Assembly: GCA_049487715.1 (NCBI GenBank)
Contig: CP150552.1
Location: 744,001-808,000, forward strand
Direction: 5' to 3'
Length of the DNA stretch: 64,000 nucleotides
DNA from: Pycnococcus provasolii
Lineage: Eukaryota > Chlorophyta > Pseudoscourfieldiophyceae > Pseudoscourfieldiales
Each line of letters begins with the position of its first letter. The first letter of the stretch is position 1. This document shows, piece by piece, positions 1 through 10,188 of this stretch. Below the pieces are notes generated by a model. The model was not told where the DNA came from, made no database searches, and saw only the letters and a list, made by a program, of their open reading frames with translations. The translations under genes and the position numbers were made by a program.

Positions 1-504
1 AAAACTCGTGGCCAAGCTTCCGTCTTGGGTGCCATTTTGCAGGTAGTATGAGCCACCAAGCAGTAGAAGGATCAAAGTTAACGCTGCTAGGGGGGCAGTG
101 TGTGGACGCACCTTCTGGTAGTAAGGTGCGATCTGCGGTTGTCCCAGAAGCCACGCGTCCAAGCCGCGACCCATGCGCTGCGTGAACGCCCACGCGGCTG
201 TGAGCGCCGAAAGGACGGCGGAGCCCACGCCTTGCGCGGTGATTGGTGCGGCGGCCTGCGTTCCACTTCCACCCCGAGAGAATACATATTGCGCGAGCGT
301 CGAGGTCTTGGTCACGACAAACTTCAGCGACGACGGGTATAGCGATCGCTGTTCGATGGCGTCGAGCAGCACGGTGAGCACCGCCGTGAGCGCGAAGACG
401 GACAGCCAGAAGGTTGGCCGCACGACTTGCTCGGTGGCGGAGAGGACGTAGTCGTCGACGAAGTCGCGCGCCGTCTCGACGAGGTCACTGAGCGACTCCA
501 TCAT
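1..504 (-). CDS. Partial two-helix membrane protein, unknown family (runs off left edge)
   Basis: An open frame on the minus strand begins at ATG 504 (a second ATG follows at 501) and stays open for 168 codons to the first base of the window, so the C-terminus is missing. The N-terminus is acidic and amphipathic (MMESLSDLVETARDFVDDY). A first hydrophobic segment lies at about residues 33-48 (LSVFALTAVLTVLLDAI) and a second near residues 142-158 (PLAALTLILLLLGGSYYL), with a Gly/Ala-rich central stretch between them. I do not recognise the family. The even spacing of charged and hydrophobic residues and coding-like composition support a real gene. It faces a relic on the plus strand across a gap of about 600 bases. 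Confidence 0.7.
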   Translation of the reverse strand, partial: MMESLSDLVETARDFVDDYVLSATEQVVRPTFWLSVFALTAVLTVLLDAIEQRSLYPSSLKFVVTKTSTLAQYVFSRGGSGTQAAAPITAQGVGSAVLSALTAAWAFTQRMGRGLDAWLLGQPQIAPYYQKVRPHTAPLAALTLILLLLGGSYYLQNGTQDGSLATSF

Positions 505-1122
505 CGAATCACTCCCTTAAGTACCTTAAGTAGAACTGCAGCTTAAGGTTTCTTTCACTCGAGAGGCACAGATGTCCCGATGCGATGCGACGAAGCAAAG
601 AAGCCTACGGGGAAGTCTAACCGTAAAGTAGACTACACTTATTTTACCGTAGGAAGTAGGCGGTTAATTAACCACACACACCTCACATTCCCATCGAAAC
701 ATGGTCCGTCGATCCATCGATGGATGGAAAATGGACTGACAAGTGAAGTGACAACAACCTCTCTCTGGGAAATCACTCGCACTGGCAGGCAACTCCGTGA
801 GGCCTTGAGCTAGACTACGATACTTTAAAATTAAAATTAGGTTGGGAGAACTCCTTTCCGTTTTGGTCAAGAATACTCCTCTTTACTGTACACGGTACTT
901 TTGGTCGTACGGCGCCACTTTTCGTTTCTGCAACAGTGAGAGTCCGGTGGGGAAGCGCTCGACCCCTTCCCTCTCTCGATGCCTACCTGGGAAGCCTTTC
1001 CAGAACTCCCCCTGCTTCCCGCTCCTCTCTTCTCGACTCCTCTTCCTAAGATGTATCCCGAGTCGACACCTGGGCTCTCGTTTTGTACTTGCCTCCATAG
1101 GCAAGTCTGTAAAGACACCTGG
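505..1122. other. Intergenic gap with CTTAAG cluster
   Basis: No supportable gene. Three CTTAAG palindromes lie within 32 bases (516, 525, 542), directly upstream of the minus-strand membrane-protein start. Two copies of GTAGACTAC or TAGACTAC are at 628 and 811. Short open frames here have no protein-like character. Confidence 0.5.
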
Positions 1123-1428
1123 GCTCCACGACGACACGTACGTTTGGTTGGACATCTTCGCTATCAACCAGAACGACACGGGCAGTGTGATCTCTGCCAT
1201 GGCTGAGCTGGACGACGGCCGGACGCTCGCGTGGACCGTCGAGACAGACGGCGCGCGCGACACTCGTTGTGCTCGACAAGGTGCGCGTGATCCCGCTCAC
1301 GCGTTTGTTTCTTGTGCACGTACGAGATTGGATCCACGCCTCCGGCCAAGCTCGAGCTCGTCACGCACGGCTTTGCGGAGTGCGACGTCACGCAGCACAT
1401 CCGGAACATCAGGAACACCGACGAGTAG
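1123..1428 (+). pseudogene. Frameshifted relic of an algal protein with a VWLDIFAxNQ motif
   Basis: Three consecutive segments in different frames read as one protein: DDTYVWLDIFAINQ to the AELDDGRTLAWTVE segment, then RATLVVLDKVRVIPLTRLF after a shift near 1245-1255, then LCTYEIGSTPPAKLELVTHG after a one-base shift near 1310, ending at TAG 1426-1428. From memory, a protein class in algae and stramenopiles has the order 'YVWLDIFAVNQ ... LVVLD ... LTR ... CLYEI', sometimes with TPR or kinesin-light-chain-like C-termini. The frame breaks and lack of an N-terminal part argue for a decayed fragment. Sequencing error could explain one shift but less easily two. No intron boundaries fit the two junctions. 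Confidence 0.6.
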
Positions 1429-2381
1429 TGTGACAATCAATGTAGATTATAGGTAGTGTCCGAAGAGGGCTTCAGCTTGAAGCGTATGGTGTCCGATGCG
1501 GAGAGGAGCTGATGATGATGTTCGTGAGTGAGATGGTTTCATAGTCCATCAATCCATTCCCCCCCATAAATGCCCGACCCGCCGCTGCTTAAGGAGTCGG
1601 TTGAGTCGATGGGGAGCCCAAATCATTGAACGTGGTCCGAGGCGGCGGCAGCGTGCGCACCAAGGGCTTCAGCTGACGGTAGGCTCGGTGTGTTCGGGAG
1701 AGAATTAATTGAGAAGGCTTACACCTCGATCCTCCGCCCGTGAGGAAGCCATCTTCCGTGTCACCCATCTCACCCACCACAAACCAAACAGAGCGCTTTG
1801 AACGCGCGGGTGCCGCTGGCGGCTTCTTGAAAAAAAAAGATAAGGCTGCGATGAGAAGATCTGAAACCAACTGAAGTAGATAGAACGAACAAAAAGTAAG
1901 TGGGGAATTCAAATGCGTTCCGCATTCGAATACGAAAACGGAAGTATTTGTAAATTGAAATATGATAATTGGGGTGTACCAGGCACCGTGCCTTCGGCAG
2001 GTGCGTCGCTTCGCTCCGTGGGGCGCGCGAATTCCGATTCATACAGTTTGGTAAATTTAAATTTGTGAATGAAAAAGTAAGTAGTTTGTAAGAAAAGTTT
2101 AAGAATCTCTCGGATCTCATCTCCTGTAAATGGTTTCCTGACCGCGAACTTTTCAAAAAACTTTCCTAAAATTCAAGTTTAATAACTTTTTTTGATGTTC
2201 GGCCTTCTTCAAAACGCGTCAAATCCTACGCGGTAAAAGACAAAAATGTGAAATTTACGAGACAATTTTGCGCAAATTGCGCAAATTTGTGAGGCAAAAT
2301 CAGTCATATACAAAGACAATAACTACACTTATGGGAGTTTCAGCCTTTCAGGAAGATTCATGAAGTTTTACAAAAAGTAAA
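1429..2381. other. Intergenic, with AT-rich island from about 1850 to 2380
   Basis: No supportable gene. From about 1850 onward the composition becomes clearly richer in A and T than the rest of the window, with A and T runs such as those at 1828-1838 and 2151-2195. A small GC-rich interruption lies near 1980-2035. No tRNA-like fold was recognised. Confidence 0.5.
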
Positions 2382-2825
2382 TTGAATTTTATGGCAAGAA
2401 CGACAACATCTTCCACGACGACGACAAAAGCAACAACTGCGCCTCAGCCTCAGAAAAAGTCTCGGCCAACAGACTGCAGGATGTGCGAGGAGTGGCGAAT
2501 CGGAAAGAAGTTCTGGCTGCGCAACAAGTCGTGGCAAATCGACCAGTGGCGTTTGCCGCGTTTCGCGGACATGTCGCCTGCCGTCGACGTGAGAAAAGGA
2601 GGTGGCGGTGGCGGTGGCGCGCGGAAGGAGGCGGCGGAGGAGCGGCGGCGGAGCTTAAGTCCCAGCGAGCGCTCAAGCCAACGAGGTGAGGAGCAGGACG
2701 ACGAATACGGAGGATCCGATCTATCGCCTATCACGCGCCGCTCTCGCACGTTGCTGCACAACATGAAGGGTGAGCGCCGATGCATAACCGACTTGGCGAA
2801 CCACGGACTGCTCACCTTGCTGTAG
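2382..2825 (+). CDS. Doubtful small ORF, 147 aa
   Basis: An open frame with a Thr-rich N-terminus, a central stretch rich in Cys/Trp/Arg (RMCEEWRIGKKFWLRNKSW) and a Gly/Glu/Arg low-complexity tail. ATGs occur at codon 1 and codon 4. No domain is recognised. Antisense frames of similar length overlap it and the surrounding DNA is AT-rich, so it may be spurious or a relic. The Trp/Arg-rich core is the only part that looks like protein. Confidence 0.25.
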   Translation: MNFMARTTTSSTTTTKATTAPQPQKKSRPTDCRMCEEWRIGKKFWLRNKSWQIDQWRLPRFADMSPAVDVRKGGGGGGGARKEAAEERRRSLSPSERSSQRGEEQDDEYGGSDLSPITRRSRTLLHNMKGERRCITDLANHGLLTLL

Positions 2826-3348
2826 AGTGCAGTGCTTGACTACTTTTGAACATTGGCATTGTTGTTCATTTTTTCAAATTAATAATTGCGTGTATCAATA
2901 TTTTACGAATAATACATTATATTACATTACATACATATTGCTTATTTGCTTCCTGGCTGGTATGAATTCGTGTCCGTGCTCATCGGGCGGTCGCCCGCCG
3001 AACGAATCGATGTGACGTTAGAACGGCTGGCATCACGCATTCTTTGCCGCTGCTCAAGATGAGGCGTCGTGCGTAAGCCAGCTCTCCAGCTTATATACGT
3101 ATTGTATACATACAGTAGTATGAAAAAAACCCAAAGTTGTTTCGCCTCAAGATTCGTCAGGACTTCCTCTTGCCTGGGGGGATATATATGGACAATTCGT
3201 CTAATAAAACCTTCCAAGGGATTTCTAACTTTCGAACTTTCCTTTTTTAAAAGTGAGTGCTCGTTACACTCCCAAACAATTTTAAAAACTGCCCCCAACC
3301 CCCCCCGGGCGATTCCTTGGCAGGCTCCCAGCACCACGTTAGCTTCGG
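2826..3348. other. Intergenic, 3' side of the BspA-repeat gene
   Basis: No supportable gene. The 2850-2960 stretch is AT-rich. A C/G-rich run lies at about 3295-3310, just beyond the stop of the minus-strand gene. Confidence 0.4.
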
Positions 3349-5586
3349 CTACGGCTTCTTCAAGGTGCACTTGGAGTTTTCGCACGACGCTGTGATTTTT
3401 TGGTTATTGTTGAAGGCGTCGGCACCATAGAACATATAAGTCATGTCCGTCACCTTGGACGTATCCCACTCGCTGATGTCTTGGTTGAAGGCTTTGGTAT
3501 TCAAGAACATATTGGCCATGTCTGTCACCTGTGACGTATCCCACCCGCTGATGTCTCGATTGAAGGCAGAGGCACTGCTGAACATACCATTCATTTTTGT
3601 CACCTTGGACGTATCCCACCCGCTGATGTCTCGATTGAAGGCTTCGGCACCATAGAACATATGACTCATGTCCGTCACCTTCGACGTATTCCACTTGCTG
3701 ATGTCTTGATTGAAGGCTTTGGCATCATAGAACATGCCCCTCATGCTCGTCACCTTGGACGTGTCCCATCTGCTGATATCCTGGTTGAAGGCTTTGGCAT
3801 CATAGAACATATAACTCATGTCCGTCACCTTGGACGTGTCCCACCCGCTGATGTCTTCATTGAAGTCCGGGGCATTATTGAACAGGTCACTCATGTCCGT
3901 CACCTTGGACGTATCCCACTCAGAGATCTCACCAAACAGATTAGTCGCACTTCCTTGATCATTCAACCACGCTCCAACACGTTCTCGCAAATCAGCATTA
4001 CTTGCCACGACCAACTTCTTATTCTTAGATTGTGCAGCCTCGAGACAATCCTTGGCAGATTTCTCTGCCTGCTCCTTCGCATCAGCCGCCTCCTTCTGAG
4101 CAGCCTTGAGGGCGTCCTCAGCGCTCTTCCGAGCACTTTCCGCATCAGCCGCCTCCTTCTGAGCAGCCTTGAGGGCGTCCTCAGCGCTCTTCCGAGCACT
4201 TTCCGCATCAGCCGCCTCCTTCTGAGCAGCCTTGAGGGCGTCCTCAGCGCTCTTCCGAGCACTTTTCGCATCAGTCACCTCCTTCTGCGCCTTGGCCAAT
4301 TCACTCTTCTCCTCGGCACAAGCTTGCATCGTCTGTGCTCCCGCCTTCTTCATGCACGCTTCGTACCCGTTCTTCTGCGCAAAACCCGGGAAGTAGTAGT
4401 CGGTCCACGATCCTTCGCCAGCGAAAACGTAGGGCTTCGTGGTGTCGTATGCACTTTTGAGGTAGCACACGGACTTGTCGCCCGCCATCGTGAAGCCGAC
4501 GCAGCCCTGATCCTTCATGGACGCGCACTTTTCCACGCACTCCTTTTCTGCATTGGCCTTGTCCGAGGGGTTGATGCTGTCCGGGTTCAGGCCGCCGGAC
4601 GTCTCCTCATAGCGGTGGTACAGGTTGAAGCACACGCCGTTCGCCTCAGCCTTGGCGGTATTTCCGGTGGTGCTCGACCCAACCGTCACCGTGCTTTCCT
4701 CAGTGGCAAGCAAGCCGCGTCGGCGCTTCGCCAACTTCTGCTCGGAATAGACAGGCATGCCAGACGCGCTTGTGACGTTGATGAAGTTGTTATCAACTGC
4801 CACGACATCACCCGAGCTCGCAAGGAACGTCACCTTCGTGTCCGTAGCACGGTATCCGGTGATGGTGTATCCAAGGAGCGTGCCGAACTGCTTGAGGTCG
4901 ATACGCTCCGCTGATGAAAGCACGCCCGCAGGCTGCCCGATCATGTCGAACAGCGCCATGCTTTTCGTCGCCTTGGCCGTGCCGACAGGCGAGCTGGTTC
5001 CCTTCTTGACGAGCGCGCCGCTATTGTCCGCCTTCGTCTCCTTGCTCTCCTCCACGACGACGGCGGTGAGTCCCACGATGACACCCACGAGGGCACACAG
5101 GATGACCATGAGAACACAGGAGAATATCACGAGTCGTTTCGTAGTTTTCTTGCTCTGCTTGTAAAGCTCCGCGCCACGCGCAAGCTCGAGCGGCGCAACG
5201 GTGCCGTCACCGTCAACGTCGAACGCCTTGAGCGTAGACTGGATCTCCTTGGGCAGCGCCTTGATGGAGATGGAGCCCTCCTTGTTCGCCTTCTTCAACT
5301 CCGCATACGTCGAGAAGATCTCGGTGAGTTCGTCCATCTCGAGCTTGCCATTTTTCTCGTCGTCAAGCTCGTGAAGGACCGGCTGGAGTTTCTTGGGGAA
5401 CGCGCTGACGCTGATGTACGGCGCCGCTGCTGTGGTCAACGGACCAGGCAGCTCGCTAGGGTCGATGATGCCGTTACCGTTGGTGTCGTACTGCTCAAGC
5501 TTAGTGGCGAGAGCAGGCGGCAAGGTGGAGAGCGAGACACCTACCTTTGGGAGCTCGGAGGAGCCCTCAGCAGAGTCCGCCGCCAT
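3349..5586 (-). CDS. EF-hand / transmembrane / BspA-type repeat surface protein, 745 aa
   Basis: Predicted type II surface protein. I start it at ATG 5586 ([14 protein letters not shown]) because upstream in-frame sequence is simple repeat. Three EF-hand loops follow: residues 34-45 ([12 protein letters not shown]) and 75-86 ([12 protein letters not shown]) fit the 12-residue pattern, as does 123-134 ([12 protein letters not shown]). A single hydrophobic helix spans about 152-178. Beyond it are a Cys-containing PAN/apple-like stretch (about 310-400), an Ala/Lys/Glu coiled coil made of three near-identical 21-residue units (63-bp DNA repeats at about 4080-4270), and a C-terminal array of about seven BspA/DUF285 repeats ([20 protein letters not shown]). 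Likely topology is cytosolic calcium-binding head with external repeats. DUF285 repeats occur in bacterial and protist surface proteins; the function here is unknown. Confidence 0.9.
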   Translation of the reverse strand: MAADSAEGSSELPKVGVSLSTLPPALATKLEQYDTNGNGIIDPSELPGPLTTAAAPYISVSAFPKKLQPVLHELDDEKNGKLEMDELTEIFSTYAELKKANKEGSISIKALPKEIQSTLKAFDVDGDGTVAPLELARGAELYKQSKKTTKRLVIFSCVLMVILCALVGVIVGLTAVVVEESKETKADNSGALVKKGTSSPVGTAKATKSMALFDMIGQPAGVLSSAERIDLKQFGTLLGYTITGYRATDTKVTFLASSGDVVAVDNNFINVTSASGMPVYSEQKLAKRRRGLLATEESTVTVGSSTTGNTAKAEANGVCFNLYHRYEETSGGLNPDSINPSDKANAEKECVEKCASMKDQGCVGFTMAGDKSVCYLKSAYDTTKPYVFAGEGSWTDYYFPGFAQKNGYEACMKKAGAQTMQACAEEKSELAKAQKEVTDAKSARKSAEDALKAAQKEAADAESARKSAEDALKAAQKEAADAESARKSAEDALKAAQKEAADAKEQAEKSAKDCLEAAQSKNKKLVVASNADLRERVGAWLNDQGSATNLFGEISEWDTSKVTDMSDLFNNAPDFNEDISGWDTSKVTDMSYMFYDAKAFNQDISRWDTSKVTSMRGMFYDAKAFNQDISKWNTSKVTDMSHMFYGAEAFNRDISGWDTSKVTKMNGMFSSASAFNRDISGWDTSQVTDMANMFLNTKAFNQDISEWDTSKVTDMTYMFYGADAFNNNQKITASCENSKCTLKKP
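4080..4270. repeat. 63-bp tandem repeat, three copies, coding
   Basis: Three consecutive, almost perfect 63-bp units encode 21-residue coiled-coil blocks ([17 protein letters not shown] plus four residues) in the EF-hand/BspA protein. The near-identity of the DNA implies recent duplication or gene conversion. Confidence 0.9.
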
Positions 5587-6676
5587 CACAGCACAGCACA
5601 GCACAGCACAGCACGAAGAGTGAGACTGTCCGGAGGAGAGGAGAGGAGAGGAGAGGGCAGGGCAGGAGAAAGGCGCAGCAGAAAGCAAAGTGGCGCCTCC
5701 AACAAGTGCGATCGATCGAGTAACCTTATTCGAGTGTTCGGAGGTGGCGGCGCCCCTTCCCGACCGAATGGGCTTTTCCCACTTGATTTCGTCCCTCACG
5801 TGGTGATCTTTCTGTGCGCAGCATGGGACCCTACGACGACGTTTCGGGGCGCCGACGGACACTTCACAAGGGAGCCCAACACTTGCAAGACTTCTTTTCT
5901 TGCAAGGAACAAATAATATCTGTCCTCGGGATGAGCCAATTCGAACCTTATCATCACAGCACACGTGATCAACAACGCGAGCAACTTTGCACCTGTCTGT
6001 GCACCACGTTGACGTTGTTCCCTTGCTCGCGGCCTTGGCGGCTCCCCGTATAGAAGTGCATTCAGATTTTACCAACTACTGTAGTTCCGCTTCGGTCTTG
6101 CTTCTACAGGTGTCTTCGTTCGTCTTCAACTCTTCATCTCTCTTTTTTAAAAAAAAAATAAGGGGCCTTAAGATTGTCCCTCTCCCTGAAGGCCTTAAGG
6201 TATGCCCACAAGTCCACAACGGTCAATCAACGCGCTAGCCACTTAATATCTGAGCTAAGGTTAGCCACTCCGCCACTCAGCGTCAGCTACGGTAGCGACA
6301 GTGCGTTCCCTTGTCGGCCGCTCAACGTCGATGCCACCATGACGTGTGCCGACACGGAAAGGTATGTCTCGTCGAACAGGGACTTGGTCGTAGGGAAAAG
6401 TCGGGTCCCCCAGAATTCATCCCACGGGAAAAAGGCTGAGTGAGTGAGGGGCTTGCTTGAGTGGAGTTTCGCCCGGGGGGGGGGGGGCAGGGGGGGGGGA
6501 CCTCGATCGGAAGACGCCTCGGAGGAGAAGGGTCAAGGGAACGGGATAGACTACAGCTCCCACGCATTGACGTATCCCCGAGATTCCGGATTTTTGTGAA
6601 AATCCCGGTCCGTGCGGGGTTGAGACGAGACGTCCGCGAAATTAGAAACTTCGAATTCTGTTCCCCCAACAACACA
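5587..6676. other. Divergent intergenic region with simple repeats
   Basis: The region separates the minus-strand BspA-repeat gene from the plus-strand JmjC gene and should hold both promoters. It contains a CAGCA run at 5587-5617, a GGAGA run at about 5632-5658, CTTAAG at 6167 and 6194, and a poly-G stretch at about 6474-6500. Open frames extend from both genes into this region but are low-complexity, and I treat them as untranslated. Confidence 0.55.
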
Positions 6677-8725
6677 ATGGACGCCTCGCTCTCTCCGTCG
6701 CTGCCGCCGACGGATGCCGCGTCGTACGCCTCCTTTGCCGCGCGGCGTACGTCGCGTCTGCGCCGCCTCGTTTCACGCCGATTTGGAGATGATGATGATA
6801 ACCCTAGCACGACGATGCCACCAATGAAAGCTCCTGCTCTCTCTCGTGAAGATAAGCATCTGCTGGAAACACAGGCGCGTGCGGAGCATGAAAGGCGCGT
6901 ATCTGGTGCGGCAGTGAGACAAAAGAATGGTGCTTCGTTGAACGACGACAACGACGACAAAGAGGAGGTGGGATTCATGGGCGCGAGAGGTGGACTGTAC
7001 GACTCCTCATCTTCAAAGCAGTCGAACGGAGAAGCGGGAAAGACGTCAACGTCGTCGGCTCACGAGAACGAACCCGCTGTCATCGCGCTTGATACGCAGA
7101 GAAAGCAGCTGCAGGGTCCCCCGATGGAGTGCTGGAAAGTTACACAGGCAACCACGCGCGCCTTGACCAAGGGAGCAGCAGCGAAAGCCGCGGCGGCGCA
7201 GGGATTTACGCCGGCATACGTCGCGAACGTTTCCGCGGCATTTGATCTACTCGGCGAGAAGCTCGCGCAGGTGCACGTGCTTGCGCTCGACCTGTGCTCG
7301 TCGCTCGCGGACCGCATCTCCGCCAACTGGATGGCACGCGGCGTGCCCAACGCAGCCAAGGGCGTGCGACGCGCCACGGCGGCATATGCCGAGGGTAAAT
7401 TCGCCGACACCATTGAGCAAGCGCAGACAGTGCTGCGCCTCCACGTGATGGATTCCAGGCCGTCGACGTGGCGCATCGTCGAGCGAATCGACTCGTGCAC
7501 AGTGCTTCTCCCGCTCTGCGCGGCGGCGCATATGCAGCTCGCATCTCGGCAGCTTGGTAGCATGGAGGCGGAAATGCACGCGCTCGCTGCCGTGCGATGC
7601 GCGGACATGCTGTGGCTCGTCAGCGGTCCTCGCAGCATTGCCGCACCGCTGTGTGAGCGAATGTCGAAGCTCGCTCAGCCCATGGCTGCCGCATCGCGGC
7701 ACGCGAGCGGCTTCGTCAAGGGCGACGACGCGTACCGCATCCCCACCGAGCTGCCTGAGGCCCACCCACTTATTCGCGCCTTCGAGACGACGAAGGGCGC
7801 ACGGCGCGTGGAGCGCATCGCTGCATCGGATTTGACTGTGGAAATGTTCCGGCAGGGTGCATTCCGCGATGCCACGCCGCTCGTGATAACGGGCGTATGC
7901 AATACGCCGCCGCCCTGGGCGAAGGATCTCGGCGTGCTCGTCGCGCGGCACGGCCACCGTGTCGTTCCCGTCGAGTGTGGACGCCATCGTGTGGTGGGAG
8001 GGAGCGGCGTGCATTCGCGCGTCATGCGCTTCGATGAATTTGTGCACGCGTTCATCGCCCCGAAGGCACCCGCGCGCACTGCAGATGCGGCGGTGTGTGA
8101 ACAGTACGCGCGCTGGCTCGGTGGAACCAAGTCATCGTCTCCTCCGCCTTGGTACGCGCCTCGTGCCTCGGAACTCGGTGCGGGACAGGATGCCGGATTC
8201 CTCGCGCAGCACGCCGTGCTCGAGCAGCTCGGCATCTCCTCGGACGTGCCAATTCCAGGGTATGCGACGGTAGGTGTGACCACACACGATGCGCACGCAT
8301 GGATCGGTGGCGCGGGGTCATGCACGCCGTGCCACTGGGATGCGCACGAGAACCTGCACGTGCAACTCGGTGGGTACAAGTTCGTGCGTCTCTTCGCGCC
8401 GAGCGAGTCAGCGCGTCTTTACCCCGAACATGCCGCGCCAACGGACAACGCGGACGACGAGGACGGCAAAGCGTCGACCGAAAGCGTGGATGGCAGCCAG
8501 GGAAATTTCAGCGCCGTGGACATCATGTCGCCCGACGCGTCGAAGCGCTTCCCCGCATATGCAGACGCGACATTCGTGGATTGCGTGCTTGCTCCCGGCG
8601 ATGCGTTGTACATACCATGGGGGTGGTGGCACTACTGCGAGGCGCTGACCGCGAGCGTTTCTGTGAACTTCTGGTTCGACCGCCCGCACGCGCAGCTCGC
8701 GCACATTATGCAGTCGTCCGCGTAG
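6677..8725 (+). CDS. KDM8: JmjC-domain oxygenase, KDM8/JMJD5-like, 682 aa
   Basis: Fe(II)/2-oxoglutarate-dependent oxygenase of the JMJD5 type. The start is ATG 6677, because the frame upstream passes through poly-G. Residues about 170-380 form a helical region comparable to the N-terminal helical domain of JMJD5. The catalytic cupin follows: PLVITGVCN strand, YATVGVTTHDAHAWIGG, then the metal triad H553-x-D555 (PCHWDAHENLHVQLGG) and H652 (PWGWWHYCEALTASVSVNFWF region). The downstream KFVRLFAPSESARLYP segment is diagnostic of this subfamily. The spacing from H553 to H652 is longer than in the human enzyme as I recall it because of an acidic/Ser insertion near residues 590-615. The Arg-rich N-terminus (residues 20-40) might be an organelle signal. 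Substrate (histone, RCC1-type or ribosomal Arg) cannot be told from sequence. Confidence 0.9.
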   Translation: MDASLSPSLPPTDAASYASFAARRTSRLRRLVSRRFGDDDDNPSTTMPPMKAPALSREDKHLLETQARAEHERRVSGAAVRQKNGASLNDDNDDKEEVGFMGARGGLYDSSSSKQSNGEAGKTSTSSAHENEPAVIALDTQRKQLQGPPMECWKVTQATTRALTKGAAAKAAAAQGFTPAYVANVSAAFDLLGEKLAQVHVLALDLCSSLADRISANWMARGVPNAAKGVRRATAAYAEGKFADTIEQAQTVLRLHVMDSRPSTWRIVERIDSCTVLLPLCAAAHMQLASRQLGSMEAEMHALAAVRCADMLWLVSGPRSIAAPLCERMSKLAQPMAAASRHASGFVKGDDAYRIPTELPEAHPLIRAFETTKGARRVERIAASDLTVEMFRQGAFRDATPLVITGVCNTPPPWAKDLGVLVARHGHRVVPVECGRHRVVGGSGVHSRVMRFDEFVHAFIAPKAPARTADAAVCEQYARWLGGTKSSSPPPWYAPRASELGAGQDAGFLAQHAVLEQLGISSDVPIPGYATVGVTTHDAHAWIGGAGSCTPCHWDAHENLHVQLGGYKFVRLFAPSESARLYPEHAAPTDNADDEDGKASTESVDGSQGNFSAVDIMSPDASKRFPAYADATFVDCVLAPGDALYIPWGWWHYCEALTASVSVNFWFDRPHAQLAHIMQSSA

Positions 8726-8809
8726 GAAAACGTATTTTTCTTTTCCCTTTGTATTGTATTGTATGTGTATATAGTCTACTGAAAAAAAAAGGAAGCTCTT
8801 TTTACAAGC

Positions 8810-9502
8810 TCAGCGGTAGTTCCCACGTCGTGATGCCAGCACGTGCGGTGGCTGCACGTCTTCGTCGTCAAGTGCCGAAGGGGGTATAATGGAGGTCATC
8901 TGTCCGCCATATGGTAAGAATGCAAAGATGCGTTCTCCGAGGTTTTCGATGTTTCCTTCCGTGACGCACACGCATCCACTCAAGAAGTCGACGGCTCTCT
9001 GCGCCTCGATGTCGGGAAGGTACATTGTGTTAAGTATGACGACCCTTCCCGTTTTGAGCGCCTCCACCGCCAATTCCCAGCTGTCCGCCCACTTTTTTGG
9101 CTTCATGCTGACAATGGCGTCGTTCGGGTCGAGCTCCATCGTCCTGTGCGCCGCTGTGTGTGCTTCGCTCCCCGCGGCGTCGACGAGCCAGTCGTTGTTG
9201 TTGACGTTTGTTGTCGTCGCTGTGCCACTGCTTTGTGGTGCTGCCTCGTACTCTGCCGATAGATTATTGTCATCATAGGGCAACGTTTGCCCCCTATGAT
9301 CCAAGGAACGTGAACGAGTAGACGTGTATGCGTCATTGGACCCATTCCCACCGCCGACGTGACGAGGCGGTGCGAAAAGGAAGTTCGCTAGGGAGGAGAG
9401 CACGGAAACACACGTAGAAGGGCGGCGAGAGGCCCGAGCACGCCTCACGCTACGAGGGGGAGCAGCACCACCAGGCCGAGAGCGTGCGAGCAAGAGGGAC
9501 AT
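8810..9502 (-). CDS. SepF/YlmF-like division protein, predicted plastid-targeted, 230 aa
   Basis: The C-terminal half (about residues 130-200) matches the SepF/YlmF/Cdv2 family: a KPKKWADSWELAVEAL lead-in, the strand GRVVILNTMYL, then EAQRAVDFLSGCVCVTEG and NIENLGERIFAFLP. In bacteria and cyanobacteria SepF anchors FtsZ to the membrane and aligns the ring. The first 60 residues are rich in Arg, Ser and Ala with few acids (MSLLLARSRPGGAAPPRS), as expected for a plastid transit peptide, and a linker of low complexity follows. The gene is convergent with the JmjC gene 85 bases away. A short CCCTAACCCTAAC block lies about 140 bases upstream of its start. A plastid FtsZ-associated role is inferred from the family. 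Confidence 0.85.
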   Translation of the reverse strand: MSLLLARSRPGGAAPPRSVRRARASRRPSTCVSVLSSLANFLFAPPRHVGGGNGSNDAYTSTRSRSLDHRGQTLPYDDNNLSAEYEAAPQSSGTATTTNVNNNDWLVDAAGSEAHTAAHRTMELDPNDAIVSMKPKKWADSWELAVEALKTGRVVILNTMYLPDIEAQRAVDFLSGCVCVTEGNIENLGERIFAFLPYGGQMTSIIPPSALDDEDVQPPHVLASRRGNYR

Positions 9503-10188
9503 CGCACTTCACTTCCTTCACGTATGATTTCGATTTCCAGGGGGGGAGATTTCAGATTTCACAAAATACGAAACTCAAACGGGGATGAACGGAGGGGAGA
9601 TTTGGCGCGAACGAAACCCAGAGAATCTCCCGTCCTCATAACCCTAACCCTAACATCCGGCTAATCCTCTCTTAAGGTAGTAGTTTTGTCTACTGGACGT
9701 TACAGTACCCGTGAAGGCCGTGATATAGGATTCGTGACTGTTGTTCACGACTTGTGTCAGGACTGAAGGTTACGATAGTCTATGCACTTCTCGTCTCTCG
9801 AGCTTAAGCTGGAACCTCTCTCGAGAGATCTTAGTTCTTAAGGAAAGGTTGTCGGCAAAGATGATTGGGGTACTGTACAGGAGTTTGGTTGGTTGGAGTC
9901 ATAAGGCACTGGGCAATGGTTATGTAGTATCTTACTATTTTTTTAATCGTGTGTATGTTATTTGTTAAGGTAGGTAGGCTTATGTAGTAGTAGTATGTAT
10001 GTATTTATGTATGTAGCAATGGTGGGGTAGTATCGTAGTGGTAATAAAGCTTTAGCATGATTCCGAGTGAGCTGACGACTCGTATCGTATCGTGAGTGCT
10101 GCAACCTGGCTGATCCATACCATCCATATAGATCAGCGCGCACTCGATCGTGCGCGCAACATGCACATCTGTATGTTCTTCACTCGTT
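9503..10188. other. Intergenic with telomere-like motif and CTTAAG sites
   Basis: Holds the presumed SepF-like promoter and the 3' side of the next minus-strand gene. It contains two CCCTAA units at 9641-9654 and CTTAAG at 9671, 9803 and 9837. The rest is AT-leaning with short GTA/TAG-rich stretches around 9960-10020. No gene seen. Confidence 0.5.
9641..9654 (-). repeat. Short telomere-like block (two TTAGGG units on minus strand)
   Basis: ACCCTAACCCTAAC reads as TTAGGG twice on the minus strand, about 140 bases upstream of the SepF-like start. It resembles the plant telo-box (AAACCCTA) promoter element, but the match is only short. Confidence 0.6.

Noticed and set aside
5587-6075. N-terminal extension of 163 residues for the BspA-repeat protein
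   Set aside because: The extension crosses CAGCA and GGAGA simple repeats and reads as Ser/Cys/Ala low-complexity text; ATG 5586 begins the protein-like sequence.
6461-6676. 72-residue extension of the JmjC protein
   Set aside because: It starts in poly-G and lacks protein character; ATG 6677 is preferred.
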